DNA from: Filifactor alocis ATCC 35896
Lineage (GTDB): Bacteria; Bacillota; Clostridia; Peptostreptococcales; Filifactoraceae
NCBI RefSeq assembly: GCF_000163895.2
Contig: NC_016630.1
Coordinates: 1,550,001 to 1,614,000 of the forward strand
Reading direction: 5' to 3'
DNA length: 64,000 nt
Both the position numbers and the translations under genes were made by a program. The notes beneath the pieces were generated by a model that saw nothing but the letters and a program-made list of their open reading frames with translations, ran no database searches and was not told the origin of the DNA. Below are positions 26,960 through 35,287 of the stretch, piece by piece (within the stretch, counting starts at the first letter, position 1; every line of letters starts with the position of its first letter).

Positions 26960-27238
26960 CTACTTTTTCAGAAAATGTGTCGTATCATGCGTTTCGTCCT
27001 CTGCCCATCTCACTGCATAAGAACAAGTCGGTACCGCCTTCCAGTTTTTTTCGTGCAACAGTTTGTTCACCTCAAGCATCAACTGATTTGCAATTCCCTG
27101 TCCTCTCAATGATGAATCTACAAAGGTATGATCAATGTCAATCACATCTTCTTCAATGTGTCGAAATGTAATCTCAGCAACAAGCTTTCCTTCCTCGTTG
27201 TTTGCAAAAATACGATTCTCTTCATAAATATAGTTCAT
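26960..27238 (-). CDS. Small GNAT-like N-acetyltransferase (YidJ/NATD1 type)
   Basis: 92 aa, COG2388-type mini-GNAT: EITFRHIEEDVIDIDHTFVDSSLRGQGIANQLM carries the acetyl-CoA loop RGQGIA, and the C-terminus ends with the family's CSYAVRWAE. Substrate unknown. AAGGAGG precedes the ATG by 6 nt. It is the last gene before the left 86-bp repeat. Confidence 0.88.
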   Translation of the reverse strand: MNYIYEENRIFANNEEGKLVAEITFRHIEEDVIDIDHTFVDSSLRGQGIANQLMLEVNKLLHEKNWKAVPTCSYAVRWAEDETHDTTHFLKK

Positions 27239-27446
27239 AGCAACCTCCTTATCTGCTCCATCTATTTTTATAAACGGTTTCTCACATTACTCCATCCATT
27301 TTATTTATAAACAATTTCTTACTTTATCTTGTTGATACCCCGAAAAAAGGAGATAACACTATTTTTTATAAATTCCGTCTCAGCTTAACATATGGTCTGT
27401 CTATGCTCTTACATTCGATAGCTCATTTTTTGTATCGAAATAATCA

Positions 27447-27532
27447 ATTCCTTCCTATCTCACTAAATTCTTATCATTTCTCTTATTTCGACATCATGTT
27501 TGAAATTTGTACCTTATATAAGAAAATCATGA
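27447..27532. repeat. Left copy of perfect 86-bp direct repeat flanking the TRAP island
   Basis: Begins ATTCCTTCCTATCTCAC and ends AAGAAAATCATGA; identical base for base to 35160-35245. After it, AGAATTTTTCA continues directly, whereas the right copy has an 18-nt insertion before the same word. The surrounding 27239-27446 and 27533-27791 hold no gene. Confidence 0.95.
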
Positions 27533-27791
27533 GAATTTTTCATAATGCTGAACCATCTGTCAGATGAATGAACCTAGTATTAATTGATATATCAAAAGTG
27601 AATAATCACAACAAAGTAATTCCTGAAACTTTAAGTTTTCTTCCAATGTTCATAGAAAAAAATATTGCACCTAACATTTTACAAAAAATTTTTCACGAAA
27701 TGTAGGTACAATATTATCGAAAATCATTATATATTAACTCAACTATACAAGACATCAAAACACAATCAAGTTAAAAGCTCACTCCAGTTTA

Positions 27792-28871
27792 TCAATAAGC
27801 ATTTGATATTAACTCCTCTAGAGATGCATAATCATCAAAATTCAACCCTAAGTCATTTGCTATTTGAAGCAAAATCGCTTTTGTTTCATTTCTTATAGTA
27901 AGACCCTGCTCAATATTTTGATGATATTTGTTAAACTCAATTTCTCCCGGTAAAAATATTTCATCATTCCCCTCTGCTTTTGGAGAATTTTTAATATACT
28001 TAACATAAGAATCTACATAAGATAAAAAATCACCTATATCATAAAAAGTAGATGGATCTATTCCCAACATAAAGTGACTTATCTTTTCACTTGAATTTTC
28101 TGAGAGTTCTTCAACACTTGAAATATTTTTACCAAATTCTCCATGTGATAATAAACTTGTTAAGGCATCAACTATAACTGCCAAACCATAACCTTTATAT
28201 CCGCCTAAAGGCTGTAGAGTTCCATTTAAAGCTTCTGTAGGATTATCTGTTACCATCCCATCTTTATTATTTGCCCATGTAAAAGGAATTTTTTCATTAA
28301 CGATTGCTGCTACCTGAATTTTACCATATGCAGCAATACTGCTAGCCATATCTAAAATTATCGGGTTTTCATGATTGGCAGGTATCGCTACAGTTATGGG
28401 ATTTGTTCCTATTTCTCTTTCTTTCCCACCGTACGGTGCCATTAACGGAGCACTATTCGTCATTACAATTCCTATTAGATTCTCCTCAGCAAATTTCCAA
28501 GAGTAGTAGTTCCCGCATCCAAAATGTCCACTGTTTTTTACAGCTACTGCCGCTATCCCCTTTTCTTTTGCACTTCGGATACAAATTTTTAATGCTTCCG
28601 GACCTACAATTAAACCACTGGCATTGTCTCCATCCAACAATATATTATTTGTGTGATTGTTCATTATTTTTATTTTGGGAGATATATTTTCACTTTTATT
28701 TTTATATCTCATTACATAGAAAGGTAGCTTAGCTAATCCATGTGTTAAGACTCCCGTTAACTCTGCTTGAAGTATTACTTCCATACTCATTTCTGCATAT
28801 CTATTCGAAAGTCCTAAACTGGTAAATATGGCCTTAACAAAGTTTTTGGTTTTATTGATATCTACATTCAC
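27792..28871 (-). CDS. Ldh_2-family (malate/L-sulfolactate/ureidoglycolate type) 2-hydroxyacid dehydrogenase
   Basis: NAD(P)-dependent oxidoreductase of the Ldh_2 fold, unrelated to the Rossmann-type dehydrogenases; 359 aa from a GTG (28871) that has GGGGAT 6 nt upstream, or 369 aa from an upstream GTG at 28901 overlapping the previous gene. Family motifs: LTHGLAKLPFYVMRY (His), GIAAVAVKNSGHFGCGNYYS (His), PITVAIPA, LDMASS, GTLQPLGGYKGYGLAVIVDAL. Known members act on malate, ureidoglycolate, (R)-sulfolactate, diketogulonate or delta1-piperideine-2-carboxylate; substrate cannot be read here. Last gene of the island operon. Confidence 0.88.
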   Translation of the reverse strand: MNVDINKTKNFVKAIFTSLGLSNRYAEMSMEVILQAELTGVLTHGLAKLPFYVMRYKNKSENISPKIKIMNNHTNNILLDGDNASGLIVGPEALKICIRSAKEKGIAAVAVKNSGHFGCGNYYSWKFAEENLIGIVMTNSAPLMAPYGGKEREIGTNPITVAIPANHENPIILDMASSIAAYGKIQVAAIVNEKIPFTWANNKDGMVTDNPTEALNGTLQPLGGYKGYGLAVIVDALTSLLSHGEFGKNISSVEELSENSSEKISHFMLGIDPSTFYDIGDFLSYVDSYVKYIKNSPKAEGNDEIFLPGEIEFNKYHQNIEQGLTIRNETKAILLQIANDLGLNFDDYASLEELISNAY

Positions 28872-28887
28872 ATTGCCATCCCCATTG

Positions 28888-29856
28888 TTATTTATTGACA
28901 CAATTTAAAGGTGCTTTTCCATCCAATACTCTTATAGCCTCTTCCATAGCTTTTTTTCTCAATTCTTCAAAAGAATCTTTAGTAAAGAAAGCTGCATGAG
29001 GTGTTATAATCAAGTTTTCCAAACTCAATAGCTTATGATTTTTAGGAAGTGGTTCTGTTTCTGTAACATCTATTGCAGCACCGGCAATCACTTTTCCCTT
29101 CAAAGCTTCATATAAATCTTCTTCACATACATGAGGACCACGAGCAGTATTAATAAGATATGCTGTTTTCTTCATCTTTTTAAAAGCTTCTTTATCAATT
29201 ATATGAAAAGTTTCTTCAGTCAAAGGTGCATTTATAGTAATAAAATCAGAATTCTCCAAAAGAGTATCCAAACTAACCAATTCTACATTCATGCTGTCAG
29301 CAACTTCTTTTGAAACATATGGATCAAAGCTGATAATTTTAAATCCAAAAGGCTTTGCTTTTTTAGCTACAAGTCTTGCAATTTTTCCAAATCCAACAAT
29401 ACCTAATGTTTGCGTAGAAGATCTTCTCATTGGACAATATCCGGCTATATCGTACACACTTTGTATATCCCATATCCCCTTTCTCACATGTTCGGCATAT
29501 ACATTCAAATGTCTTGCTAACATTAAGAGCAGAGCAACAGTAAATTCTGATACTTCCTCCACACTATAATCAGGAACATTACAAACATATATTCCTTTTT
29601 GTTTAGCTTTTGCAATATCAATTGAATCAAAACCTATCCCTTGACGAACAATAACTTTGCAATTAGTCATAGAATCTATCATATCTGCATCTATTTTTTT
29701 ATCTGCAGTTACTATAGCATCAGCACTTTTTATTTCTTCAAGAAATGTTTCTTCATCTTCATTAGGTACAAATACAAAATCATAATTTACCTTTTCAATA
29801 ATCTTTTCTTCTATATCCGGATGAGGTACTATTACTGAGCTCAATAAAATTTTCAT
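28888..29856 (-). CDS. D-isomer-specific 2-hydroxyacid dehydrogenase (SerA/SlcC-like)
   Basis: 322 aa. NAD-binding loop GFGKIARLVAKKAKPFG; catalytic Arg in INTARGPHVCEEDL, Glu in ETEPLP, His in ITPHAAFF, the family triad. No ACT domain, so not a full SerA. Relatives include phosphoglycerate, glyoxylate, hydroxypyruvate and (S)-sulfolactate dehydrogenases. ATG is 9 nt after AAGGA, downstream of dctP. Confidence 0.9.
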   Translation of the reverse strand: MKILLSSVIVPHPDIEEKIIEKVNYDFVFVPNEDEETFLEEIKSADAIVTADKKIDADMIDSMTNCKVIVRQGIGFDSIDIAKAKQKGIYVCNVPDYSVEEVSEFTVALLLMLARHLNVYAEHVRKGIWDIQSVYDIAGYCPMRRSSTQTLGIVGFGKIARLVAKKAKPFGFKIISFDPYVSKEVADSMNVELVSLDTLLENSDFITINAPLTEETFHIIDKEAFKKMKKTAYLINTARGPHVCEEDLYEALKGKVIAGAAIDVTETEPLPKNHKLLSLENLIITPHAAFFTKDSFEELRKKAMEEAIRVLDGKAPLNCVNK

Positions 29857-29871
29857 ATGACCAAATCCTTT

Positions 29872-30897
29872 CTATTTGTTATAACTTTTAGCGATATCTA
29901 CTAATTCTTTTCCTTCATCACCATAAGTATCTTCAAACCATGAATATACAGACTTAGTTGCTTCCACAAATTTTTCTCTTTGTTCCGGAGTCAACTCATT
30001 AACTTCAATTCCACTTTCCTTAATTAACTTAAGATACTCTTGTTCTTGTTCTGCAAGTTTTAATCTTTGTTGTTTTACAGTTTCGTCTATTGCTTCTTGT
30101 ATAATATTTTGCTCTTCCGAACTCAAACTTTGCCAAAAGGTTTCATTTACTATATATGGACAATTTACATAGTAATGACCATCCAACACTAAATATTTTT
30201 GTACTTCATAGAGTTTTGAAGTATATATTATTGCGATTGGATTTTCTTGTCCATCAACAGTACCTTGTTGAAGTGCTGTAAATAACTCATTAAATGCCAT
30301 CGGAGTGGCATTTGCTCCTAATGCTTCAAAAGTTTTCATGTGGTTAGGACTTTCCATTGTTCTTATTTTGAGGCCTTTTAAATCTTTCGGTTCTTTAATT
30401 GGACCTTTATTTGTTGTAATGTGTCTAAACCCATTTTCCCCTATTCCCAATATTCTAATATTTTGTGATTCAAGTAATTTTTCAGACAGCTTATCTTTTA
30501 GCTCTCCATCACAAGCAGCATAAGCTGCTTCTCTTGTGTCAAATAAAAATGGTAAGTCATACACCATGAATTTTTCGTAAAATCCAGATAAAACCGGTCC
30601 TCCTGGAACTGACATTTCAATAGAACCATTAATCACTGATTCAATAGCCTGTCTATCAGATCCTAATTGAGCATTTGGATAAATTTCAACTTTCAATTTT
30701 CCACCGGATTTTTCTTCAACTATCGGCTTAAAATACTCTACTAATGTTGTATTGGTCGGATGTTCTTCTGGAAGAACATGCGATATTCGTATTGTTTTTA
30801 CACCTTCAGAAGATGTTGCATTATTTCCCCCACCACACGCTGTTAATAAAGCTAAACAAAACACTAATATCCCTAATAATTGAATTTTTTTACGCAT
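29872..30897 (-). CDS. dctP: TRAP transporter substrate-binding lipoprotein DctP
   Basis: Extracytoplasmic solute receptor, 341 aa. Lipobox LTAC (Cys near 21), then the DctP/TeaA fold: ISHVLPEEHPTN, YPNAQLGSDRQAIESVINGSIEMSVPGG, FDTREAAYAA, KIRTMESPNHMKTFEALGANATPMAFNELFTALQQGTVDGQENP. The Arg in KIRTMESP is the usual carboxylate ligand, so an organic acid is bound. ATG 7 nt after AAGGAGG. Confidence 0.95.
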   Translation of the reverse strand: MRKKIQLLGILVFCLALLTACGGGNNATSSEGVKTIRISHVLPEEHPTNTTLVEYFKPIVEEKSGGKLKVEIYPNAQLGSDRQAIESVINGSIEMSVPGGPVLSGFYEKFMVYDLPFLFDTREAAYAACDGELKDKLSEKLLESQNIRILGIGENGFRHITTNKGPIKEPKDLKGLKIRTMESPNHMKTFEALGANATPMAFNELFTALQQGTVDGQENPIAIIYTSKLYEVQKYLVLDGHYYVNCPYIVNETFWQSLSSEEQNIIQEAIDETVKQQRLKLAEQEQEYLKLIKESGIEVNELTPEQREKFVEATKSVYSWFEDTYGDEGKELVDIAKSYNK

Positions 30898-30909
30898 TTT
30901 ATTGCCTCC

Positions 30910-32178
30910 TTATTTAATTAAACTTAATAATCCCATTGAAATACTCGGAATAAATGTTACTAACAATAACACTATAATATTAGCCAGCAATAACCATTTT
31001 AAATACTTAATCATTTTTTCTACAGAAACATTTCCTATAGCCGAAGCTACAAATAGATTTGCTCCATACGGTGGAGTAGAAAAACCTATTGCTAAAGCCA
31101 TTGTCATAATTATTCCAAAGTGAACCGGATCTACTCCAAATTGCTTGACTATAGGTAACATTATCGGAGTCAAAATTATACAGGATGATATATTATCTAT
31201 AAATAAACCTACAATCAATAATATAACTATCATCAATAACATTACTACTATACTATTATCTATCTGTCCTAATAATTGTCCGATTTGAAACGGAACTTGC
31301 TTAATCGTTAAATAAAATGCAAATGATGAAGATAATCCAACCATATATGTTGTTGCCCCATTGATTAACACTGCATCCTTCAACGCATTATACAAATCTT
31401 TAAAGGACATACTCTTATTAAACACCATACTAATAAAAATTCCGTATACACACCCTACTGCCGCTGATTCAGTGGGTGTAAATATACCTGCATAAATACC
31501 TCCTAAAATAACAACCGGAACTGTCAAAGAAGGGATAGCTTCGAAAAACGCTTTGCCTAACGGAGGAGCTTCTTTGGTTCCCTTAAATCCTTCTTTTTTT
31601 GCTATAATATAGCTTGTAATCATAAGACCCAAACCAATTAAAATCCCTGGAATTACACCCGCTATAAACATATCTCCTATTGAAGCTCCACTTGTAACTC
31701 CATATATAACAAAAGGTATGCTCGGAGGTATTATTACCCCTATAGCTCCTGAGACAGAAGTTATCGCGGCTGAAAACCCTGGGGAATATCCCTTTTCATT
31801 CATTTCAGGTATCATAAAAGAACCAATCGCTGAAACAGTTGCAGGTCCTGAACCGGATATAGCGGCAAAAAACATACATGTTACAGTTGTCACCATAGCT
31901 AATCCACCAATTATTTTACCTACCAGTGCATCTGCTAAGTTTAATAATTTTTTAGACACCCCGCCATAACTCATAATATTACCGGCTAACATAAAAAACG
32001 GTATTGCCATTAACGGAAAAGAGTCTAAAGATGTAAAGGCATTTTGAGCAACAAAATTTAATGATACATCTTTGGAGATTAACATAGTTAAAGTTGTTGC
32101 TAATCCTAATGCAATCCCTATTGGAACACTGATTCCAATTAGTAAAAATAATATAATAAATAATATAAATATTATCAT
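30910..32178 (-). CDS. dctM: TRAP transporter large permease DctM
   Basis: 422-aa, about 12-13 hydrophobic segments, sodium-driven permease of the tripartite system. DctM hallmarks: PLMAIPFFMLAGNIMSYGG, AISGSGPATVSAIGSFMIPEM, IPPSIPFVIYGVTSGASIGDMFIAG, FTPTESAAVGCVYG, TPPYGANLFVAS. Ordered dctQ-dctM-dctP, as in other TRAP operons. Confidence 0.96.
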   Translation of the reverse strand: MIIFILFIILFLLIGISVPIGIALGLATTLTMLISKDVSLNFVAQNAFTSLDSFPLMAIPFFMLAGNIMSYGGVSKKLLNLADALVGKIIGGLAMVTTVTCMFFAAISGSGPATVSAIGSFMIPEMNEKGYSPGFSAAITSVSGAIGVIIPPSIPFVIYGVTSGASIGDMFIAGVIPGILIGLGLMITSYIIAKKEGFKGTKEAPPLGKAFFEAIPSLTVPVVILGGIYAGIFTPTESAAVGCVYGIFISMVFNKSMSFKDLYNALKDAVLINGATTYMVGLSSSFAFYLTIKQVPFQIGQLLGQIDNSIVVMLLMIVILLIVGLFIDNISSCIILTPIMLPIVKQFGVDPVHFGIIMTMALAIGFSTPPYGANLFVASAIGNVSVEKMIKYLKWLLLANIIVLLLVTFIPSISMGLLSLIK

Positions 32179-32182
32179 AAAA

Positions 32183-32647
32183 TCACTTTTCCCTTTTCAA
32201 CATTTTCTGAATTATTCTAAAGCACATAAGCCCAGTTCCAAGAGGAATTGAAACATATGCGTACCCCATAGGAATTCTCATAGCAGGAGATAATTGCCCG
32301 CTCGAAAAAATATTAATTGTCATTTTCAAGGAACTCAAAAATAAAAACATTGTGAACCCAAGCCATATTAAATAAATGAAAACTTCAAATTTGTTCAGAT
32401 GTTTACTTGGTATTTTACTTAATATAATTTGTATTCTTAAATGTGATTCTCTTTTTACCGCATAAGCCGCTCCTATCCAAATCAAATATAAAAACAAATA
32501 CCTAGCCAATTCTTCACTCCACGAAAGAGAATTATGAAAAATATACCTCATAATCACTTGTATAAATGTTAAAGTTACAGTTACTGCCAACAAAGCAACA
32601 AGTGTCACTTCCTCAAAATATTTATCAATCCATTTTAAAGTTTTCAA
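32183..32647 (-). CDS. dctQ: TRAP transporter small permease DctQ
   Basis: About 154 aa, four membrane segments; family motifs NSLSWSEELARYLFLYLIWIGAAYAVKRESHLRI. A TTG at 32647 lies 8 nt after GAGG; longer starts to 32671 exist. Four nt from dctM. Confidence 0.92.
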   Translation of the reverse strand: MKTLKWIDKYFEEVTLVALLAVTVTLTFIQVIMRYIFHNSLSWSEELARYLFLYLIWIGAAYAVKRESHLRIQIILSKIPSKHLNKFEVFIYLIWLGFTMFLFLSSLKMTINIFSSGQLSPAMRIPMGYAYVSIPLGTGLMCFRIIQKMLKREK

Positions 32648-32713
32648 TATCATCGCCTCAAAATTTGTCATAATATAGTTATAAAGTAGTTCATAACATT
32701 TCCAATATACAGT

Positions 32714-33910
32714 TTATCTGTTAGCATATGCTGACAACGCTTTTTCCAGTAATTCCATAGCACGTCTCAGCTTGTCCTCTTCTAACACGTATGCTATTCT
32801 CACCTCCCTTTTTCCTAACCCTTCTGTTGCATAAAAGCCCTCAATTGAAGATACCATAACTACCTCTCCCTTATCTTCAAAATTTTCAAGCATCCATATC
32901 AGAAAATCTTCAGCATTATCTACAGGCAATTCTGCTGAAATATAAAACGCTCCTTCAGGCTTTTGACAAACAACTCCATCAATCTTTGTCAACAGTTCAT
33001 AAACCACATCCCTTCTGTGCTCATATTCTTTATTTATTTCCTCCAAATATGATTTAGGAGTTTTATAAAGTTCAATGGCTCCGATTTGCTCCAACGTCGG
33101 CGCACATATTCTCGATTGACATAACTTTCCAATATTCGCTACAAAATCTTTGTTTTTACTTGCAATACTTCCTATTCTTGCACCGCATGCACTGAATCTT
33201 TTGGATATACTGTCTACTATAATTACATTATCCTTCACTTTGTCAACATGTGCAAAAGAAGTGTATTTTAAGCCATCATAAACGAATTCCCTATATACTT
33301 CATCAGATATAATAAATAAATCATTTTCAGTTGCTATATCACAAATCATATTAATTTCTTCATCAGTGTATACTACCCCTGTAGGATTATTTGGATGATT
33401 CATAAGTATAGCTTTTGTTTTTTCATCTATTAAAGATTCAATCCTTTCTCTTGATGGTAAATGATATCCGTTTTCCGGACCGGTTGTTATAGGCTTAATT
33501 TCTACATTTACTTCTTTCGTTATTGAATTGTAGTCCGTATACAGAGGCTCAACTGCTAAAATATTATCTCCGGCATCACAGGTTGATATTAACGAAAATA
33601 ACAAAGCTTCACTCCCTGCTACAGTTATAAATATCTCATCAGGATTAAAATCAATACCATAAGAATGATAGTACTTGCTTATCACTTTTCTTAATTCGGG
33701 ATTTCCGTTATTTTCTCCATATGACAATACTTCAGGTTGAAAATCTCTGATTGCTTCAAAAAAACCTACCGGCGTTTTTATATCCGGCTGTCCAACATAC
33801 ATAGCAATAATCTTCTTTCCATCGCTTTTTGCTTTTTCAATATAGGGTGTTAGTTTTCTTGTCCCTGAAAAAGGCATTCCTAAAAGTCTGTTTGACAATT
33901 TCATTTGCAT
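32714..33910 (-). CDS. PLP-dependent class I/II aminotransferase
   Basis: Fold-type I transaminase, 398 aa. It shows the YGENNGNPELRKVI, ILMNHPNNPTGVVY, ISDEVYREFVYDG and the PLP-Lys in VDSISKRFSACGARIGS, plus the C-terminal Arg in KREVRIAYV. It belongs to the aspartate/aromatic aminotransferase group, but specificity is not readable. ATG at 33910 follows AAGGAGG. First gene of the island operon, divergent from the GntR gene, so it probably links an amino acid to the 2-oxo acid handled by the two dehydrogenases. Confidence 0.92.
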   Translation of the reverse strand: MQMKLSNRLLGMPFSGTRKLTPYIEKAKSDGKKIIAMYVGQPDIKTPVGFFEAIRDFQPEVLSYGENNGNPELRKVISKYYHSYGIDFNPDEIFITVAGSEALLFSLISTCDAGDNILAVEPLYTDYNSITKEVNVEIKPITTGPENGYHLPSRERIESLIDEKTKAILMNHPNNPTGVVYTDEEINMICDIATENDLFIISDEVYREFVYDGLKYTSFAHVDKVKDNVIIVDSISKRFSACGARIGSIASKNKDFVANIGKLCQSRICAPTLEQIGAIELYKTPKSYLEEINKEYEHRRDVVYELLTKIDGVVCQKPEGAFYISAELPVDNAEDFLIWMLENFEDKGEVVMVSSIEGFYATEGLGKREVRIAYVLEEDKLRRAMELLEKALSAYANR

Positions 33911-33949
33911 ATTATCCCTCCTTATGTATTTTTATTAATTAACAGAAGT

Positions 33950-33959
33950 AAAACGTTTT
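33950..33959. promoter_or_regulatory. Perfect palindrome AAAACGTTTT in the aminotransferase leader (cre-like?)
   Basis: Sits between the promoter and the ATG of the aminotransferase. It resembles a catabolite-responsive element but misses at least two consensus positions, so CcpA control is only a guess. Confidence 0.25.
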
Positions 33960-33976
33960 CTCGTTTACTTACCTTC

Positions 33977-34005
33977 AATATACACCCTTTAAATTGTTAA
34001 ATCAA
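33977..34005 (-). promoter_or_regulatory. Promoter of the island operon
   Basis: Minus-strand TTGATT (34000-34005), 17-nt spacer, TATATT (33977-33982), about 67 nt before the aminotransferase ATG. Confidence 0.55.
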
Positions 34006-34023
34006 TACCACATCACCATTATT

Positions 34024-34038
34024 TAAGTATACATATTT
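34024..34038. promoter_or_regulatory. GntR operator candidate O1
   Basis: 15-mer TAAGTATACATATTT, containing the palindrome GTATAC, 19 nt upstream of the operon -35. Repeated exactly 120 bp away at O2 in the same divergent intergenic region. Confidence 0.55.
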
Positions 34039-34143
34039 ACCAACTTATCCATTTTAATATAAAGATCCAAACATTATATGGTTTTATGCGATATTCACTG
34101 ATTAATTTCTAAAACTCAAAATATGGGTTATATTTTGTTTATA

Positions 34144-34158
34144 TAAGTATACATATTT
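34144..34158. promoter_or_regulatory. GntR operator candidate O2
   Basis: Identical 15-mer to O1. It overlaps the predicted -35 of the regulator gene, which suggests autorepression. Confidence 0.55.
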
Positions 34159-34176
34159 GTTTTTTGTTGGTATAAT
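34148..34176 (+). promoter_or_regulatory. Promoter of the GntR gene
   Basis: Extended -10 TTGGTATAAT (TATAAT at 34171-34176) with a weak TATACA -35 (34148-34153), 17-nt spacing, inside O2. Confidence 0.55.
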
Positions 34177-34224
34177 GTTTTATAAATTATAAATATGAAT
34201 TTTTTATAAATAATGGAGGGCTTA

Positions 34225-34911
34225 ATGAGTAGACAAAAAGATTATAAGAAAAATATTTCTTATCAAATATATCTAAAATTAAAAGAGAAAATTCTAACAC
34301 TTGAATATAAACCGGGGGAAGTTTTACTAGAAGATGATATGGTTAAAGAGTTTGACGCCAGCAGAACTCCTATTAGAGAAGCTATTAGGTATTTAAAAAT
34401 TGAAGGGTTTGTCAATCAAGGAAGTGGAAATAAAGTATCATCTTTGTCTTTAAATGAATATGTAATGATTTTTCAGATGCGCGAATCTTTGGAGTTGCTA
34501 TCTATCAAACTTGCAACATTAAATTGGAATGAAGAAAATATAGTTTTATTGGAAAATAACTTACTTAAGCAAAAAAATTTATTATACAAAAAAGATCACA
34601 AGCCCTTATTTTTTTTAGAGTTGGATAAGGAATTCCATTCTATAATTGCTGAGATAGGAGGAAATTTTTTATTAAAACAGGAACTTTTAAAATATTACGA
34701 TTTATATTTCCGATATAATTATTTTTGTGGTTTTAAAAGCAGAAAAGATTATGCTGTAGTTGAACACGAAAATTTACTAACTATGATAAAAACAAGAAAC
34801 GTAAATCTATCTATGTCTGAAATGAAATCTCATATGGGAAATGTAAATAATAACATTATTATTAATTTGGCAAAAAAATTAAATCAATTGAATAATGAAC
34901 AGGACTTTTAA
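34225..34911 (+). CDS. GntR-family (FCD domain) transcriptional regulator
   Basis: 228 aa. N-terminal winged helix: YQIYLKLKEKILTLEYKPGEVLLEDDMVKEF, then ASRTPIREAIRYLKIEGFV, typical GntR. The rest is an all-helical FCD domain with metal-ligand His candidates (DKEFHSIIAE, VEHENLL), which senses organic acids in relatives. ATG at 34225 follows GGAGGG; an upstream start is unsupported. Divergent from the aminotransferase-TRAP operon, which it most likely controls. Confidence 0.9.
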   Translation: MSRQKDYKKNISYQIYLKLKEKILTLEYKPGEVLLEDDMVKEFDASRTPIREAIRYLKIEGFVNQGSGNKVSSLSLNEYVMIFQMRESLELLSIKLATLNWNEENIVLLENNLLKQKNLLYKKDHKPLFFLELDKEFHSIIAEIGGNFLLKQELLKYYDLYFRYNYFCGFKSRKDYAVVEHENLLTMIKTRNVNLSMSEMKSHMGNVNNNIIINLAKKLNQLNNEQDF

Positions 34912-34933
34912 TTTTATATTGTTTTTCAAAATC

Positions 34934-34974
34934 AAATAGAATTGTTCTTCTCTTCTATGGATTATATTCTATTT
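34934..34974 (+). terminator. Possible terminator of the GntR gene
   Basis: AAATAGAAT (34934-34942) pairs with ATTCTATTT (34966-34974) 23 nt beyond the stop. The loop is long and the T-run short, so modest support. The remaining 34975-35159 shows one more 12-13-nt inverted repeat, AAAAAAAGAGAAT and ATTCTCTTTTT, and no gene. Confidence 0.35.
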
Positions 34975-35159
34975 TAAAACAAAAAAAGAGAATACGAAGT
35001 GTCTGCTCTAACCCTAAAATCATCAGAGTTTTGGTACAATTTTTACTGCAACATATACCCCTTCATTAATTCTCTTTTTGTAATATAGACGTTTCTATTT
35101 TATTGTAATCTTCATCCTATTTTTAAAAATTCAGCTCTCATCTAAAATCTGTATGACAG

Positions 35160-35245
35160 ATTCCTTCCTATCTCACTAAATTCTTATCATTTCTCTTATT
35201 TCGACATCATGTTTGAAATTTGTACCTTATATAAGAAAATCATGA
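35160..35245. repeat. Right copy of perfect 86-bp direct repeat flanking the TRAP island
   Basis: Identical to 27447-27532. It lies 42 nt beyond the stop of the metallo-hydrolase gene, just outside the catabolic island. Confidence 0.95.
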
Positions 35246-35287
35246 TAGAATAAAACCGTTATAAGAATTTTTCACAACTTAAGTTCT

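Noticed and set aside
26664..27020. 118-codon plus-strand frame
   Set aside because: Hydrophobic low-complexity translation, overlaps the end of the small acetyltransferase antisense, and has no ribosome site.
33948..33962. CcpA cre site
   Set aside because: Palindromic but at least two invariant positions differ; kept only as a weak feature.
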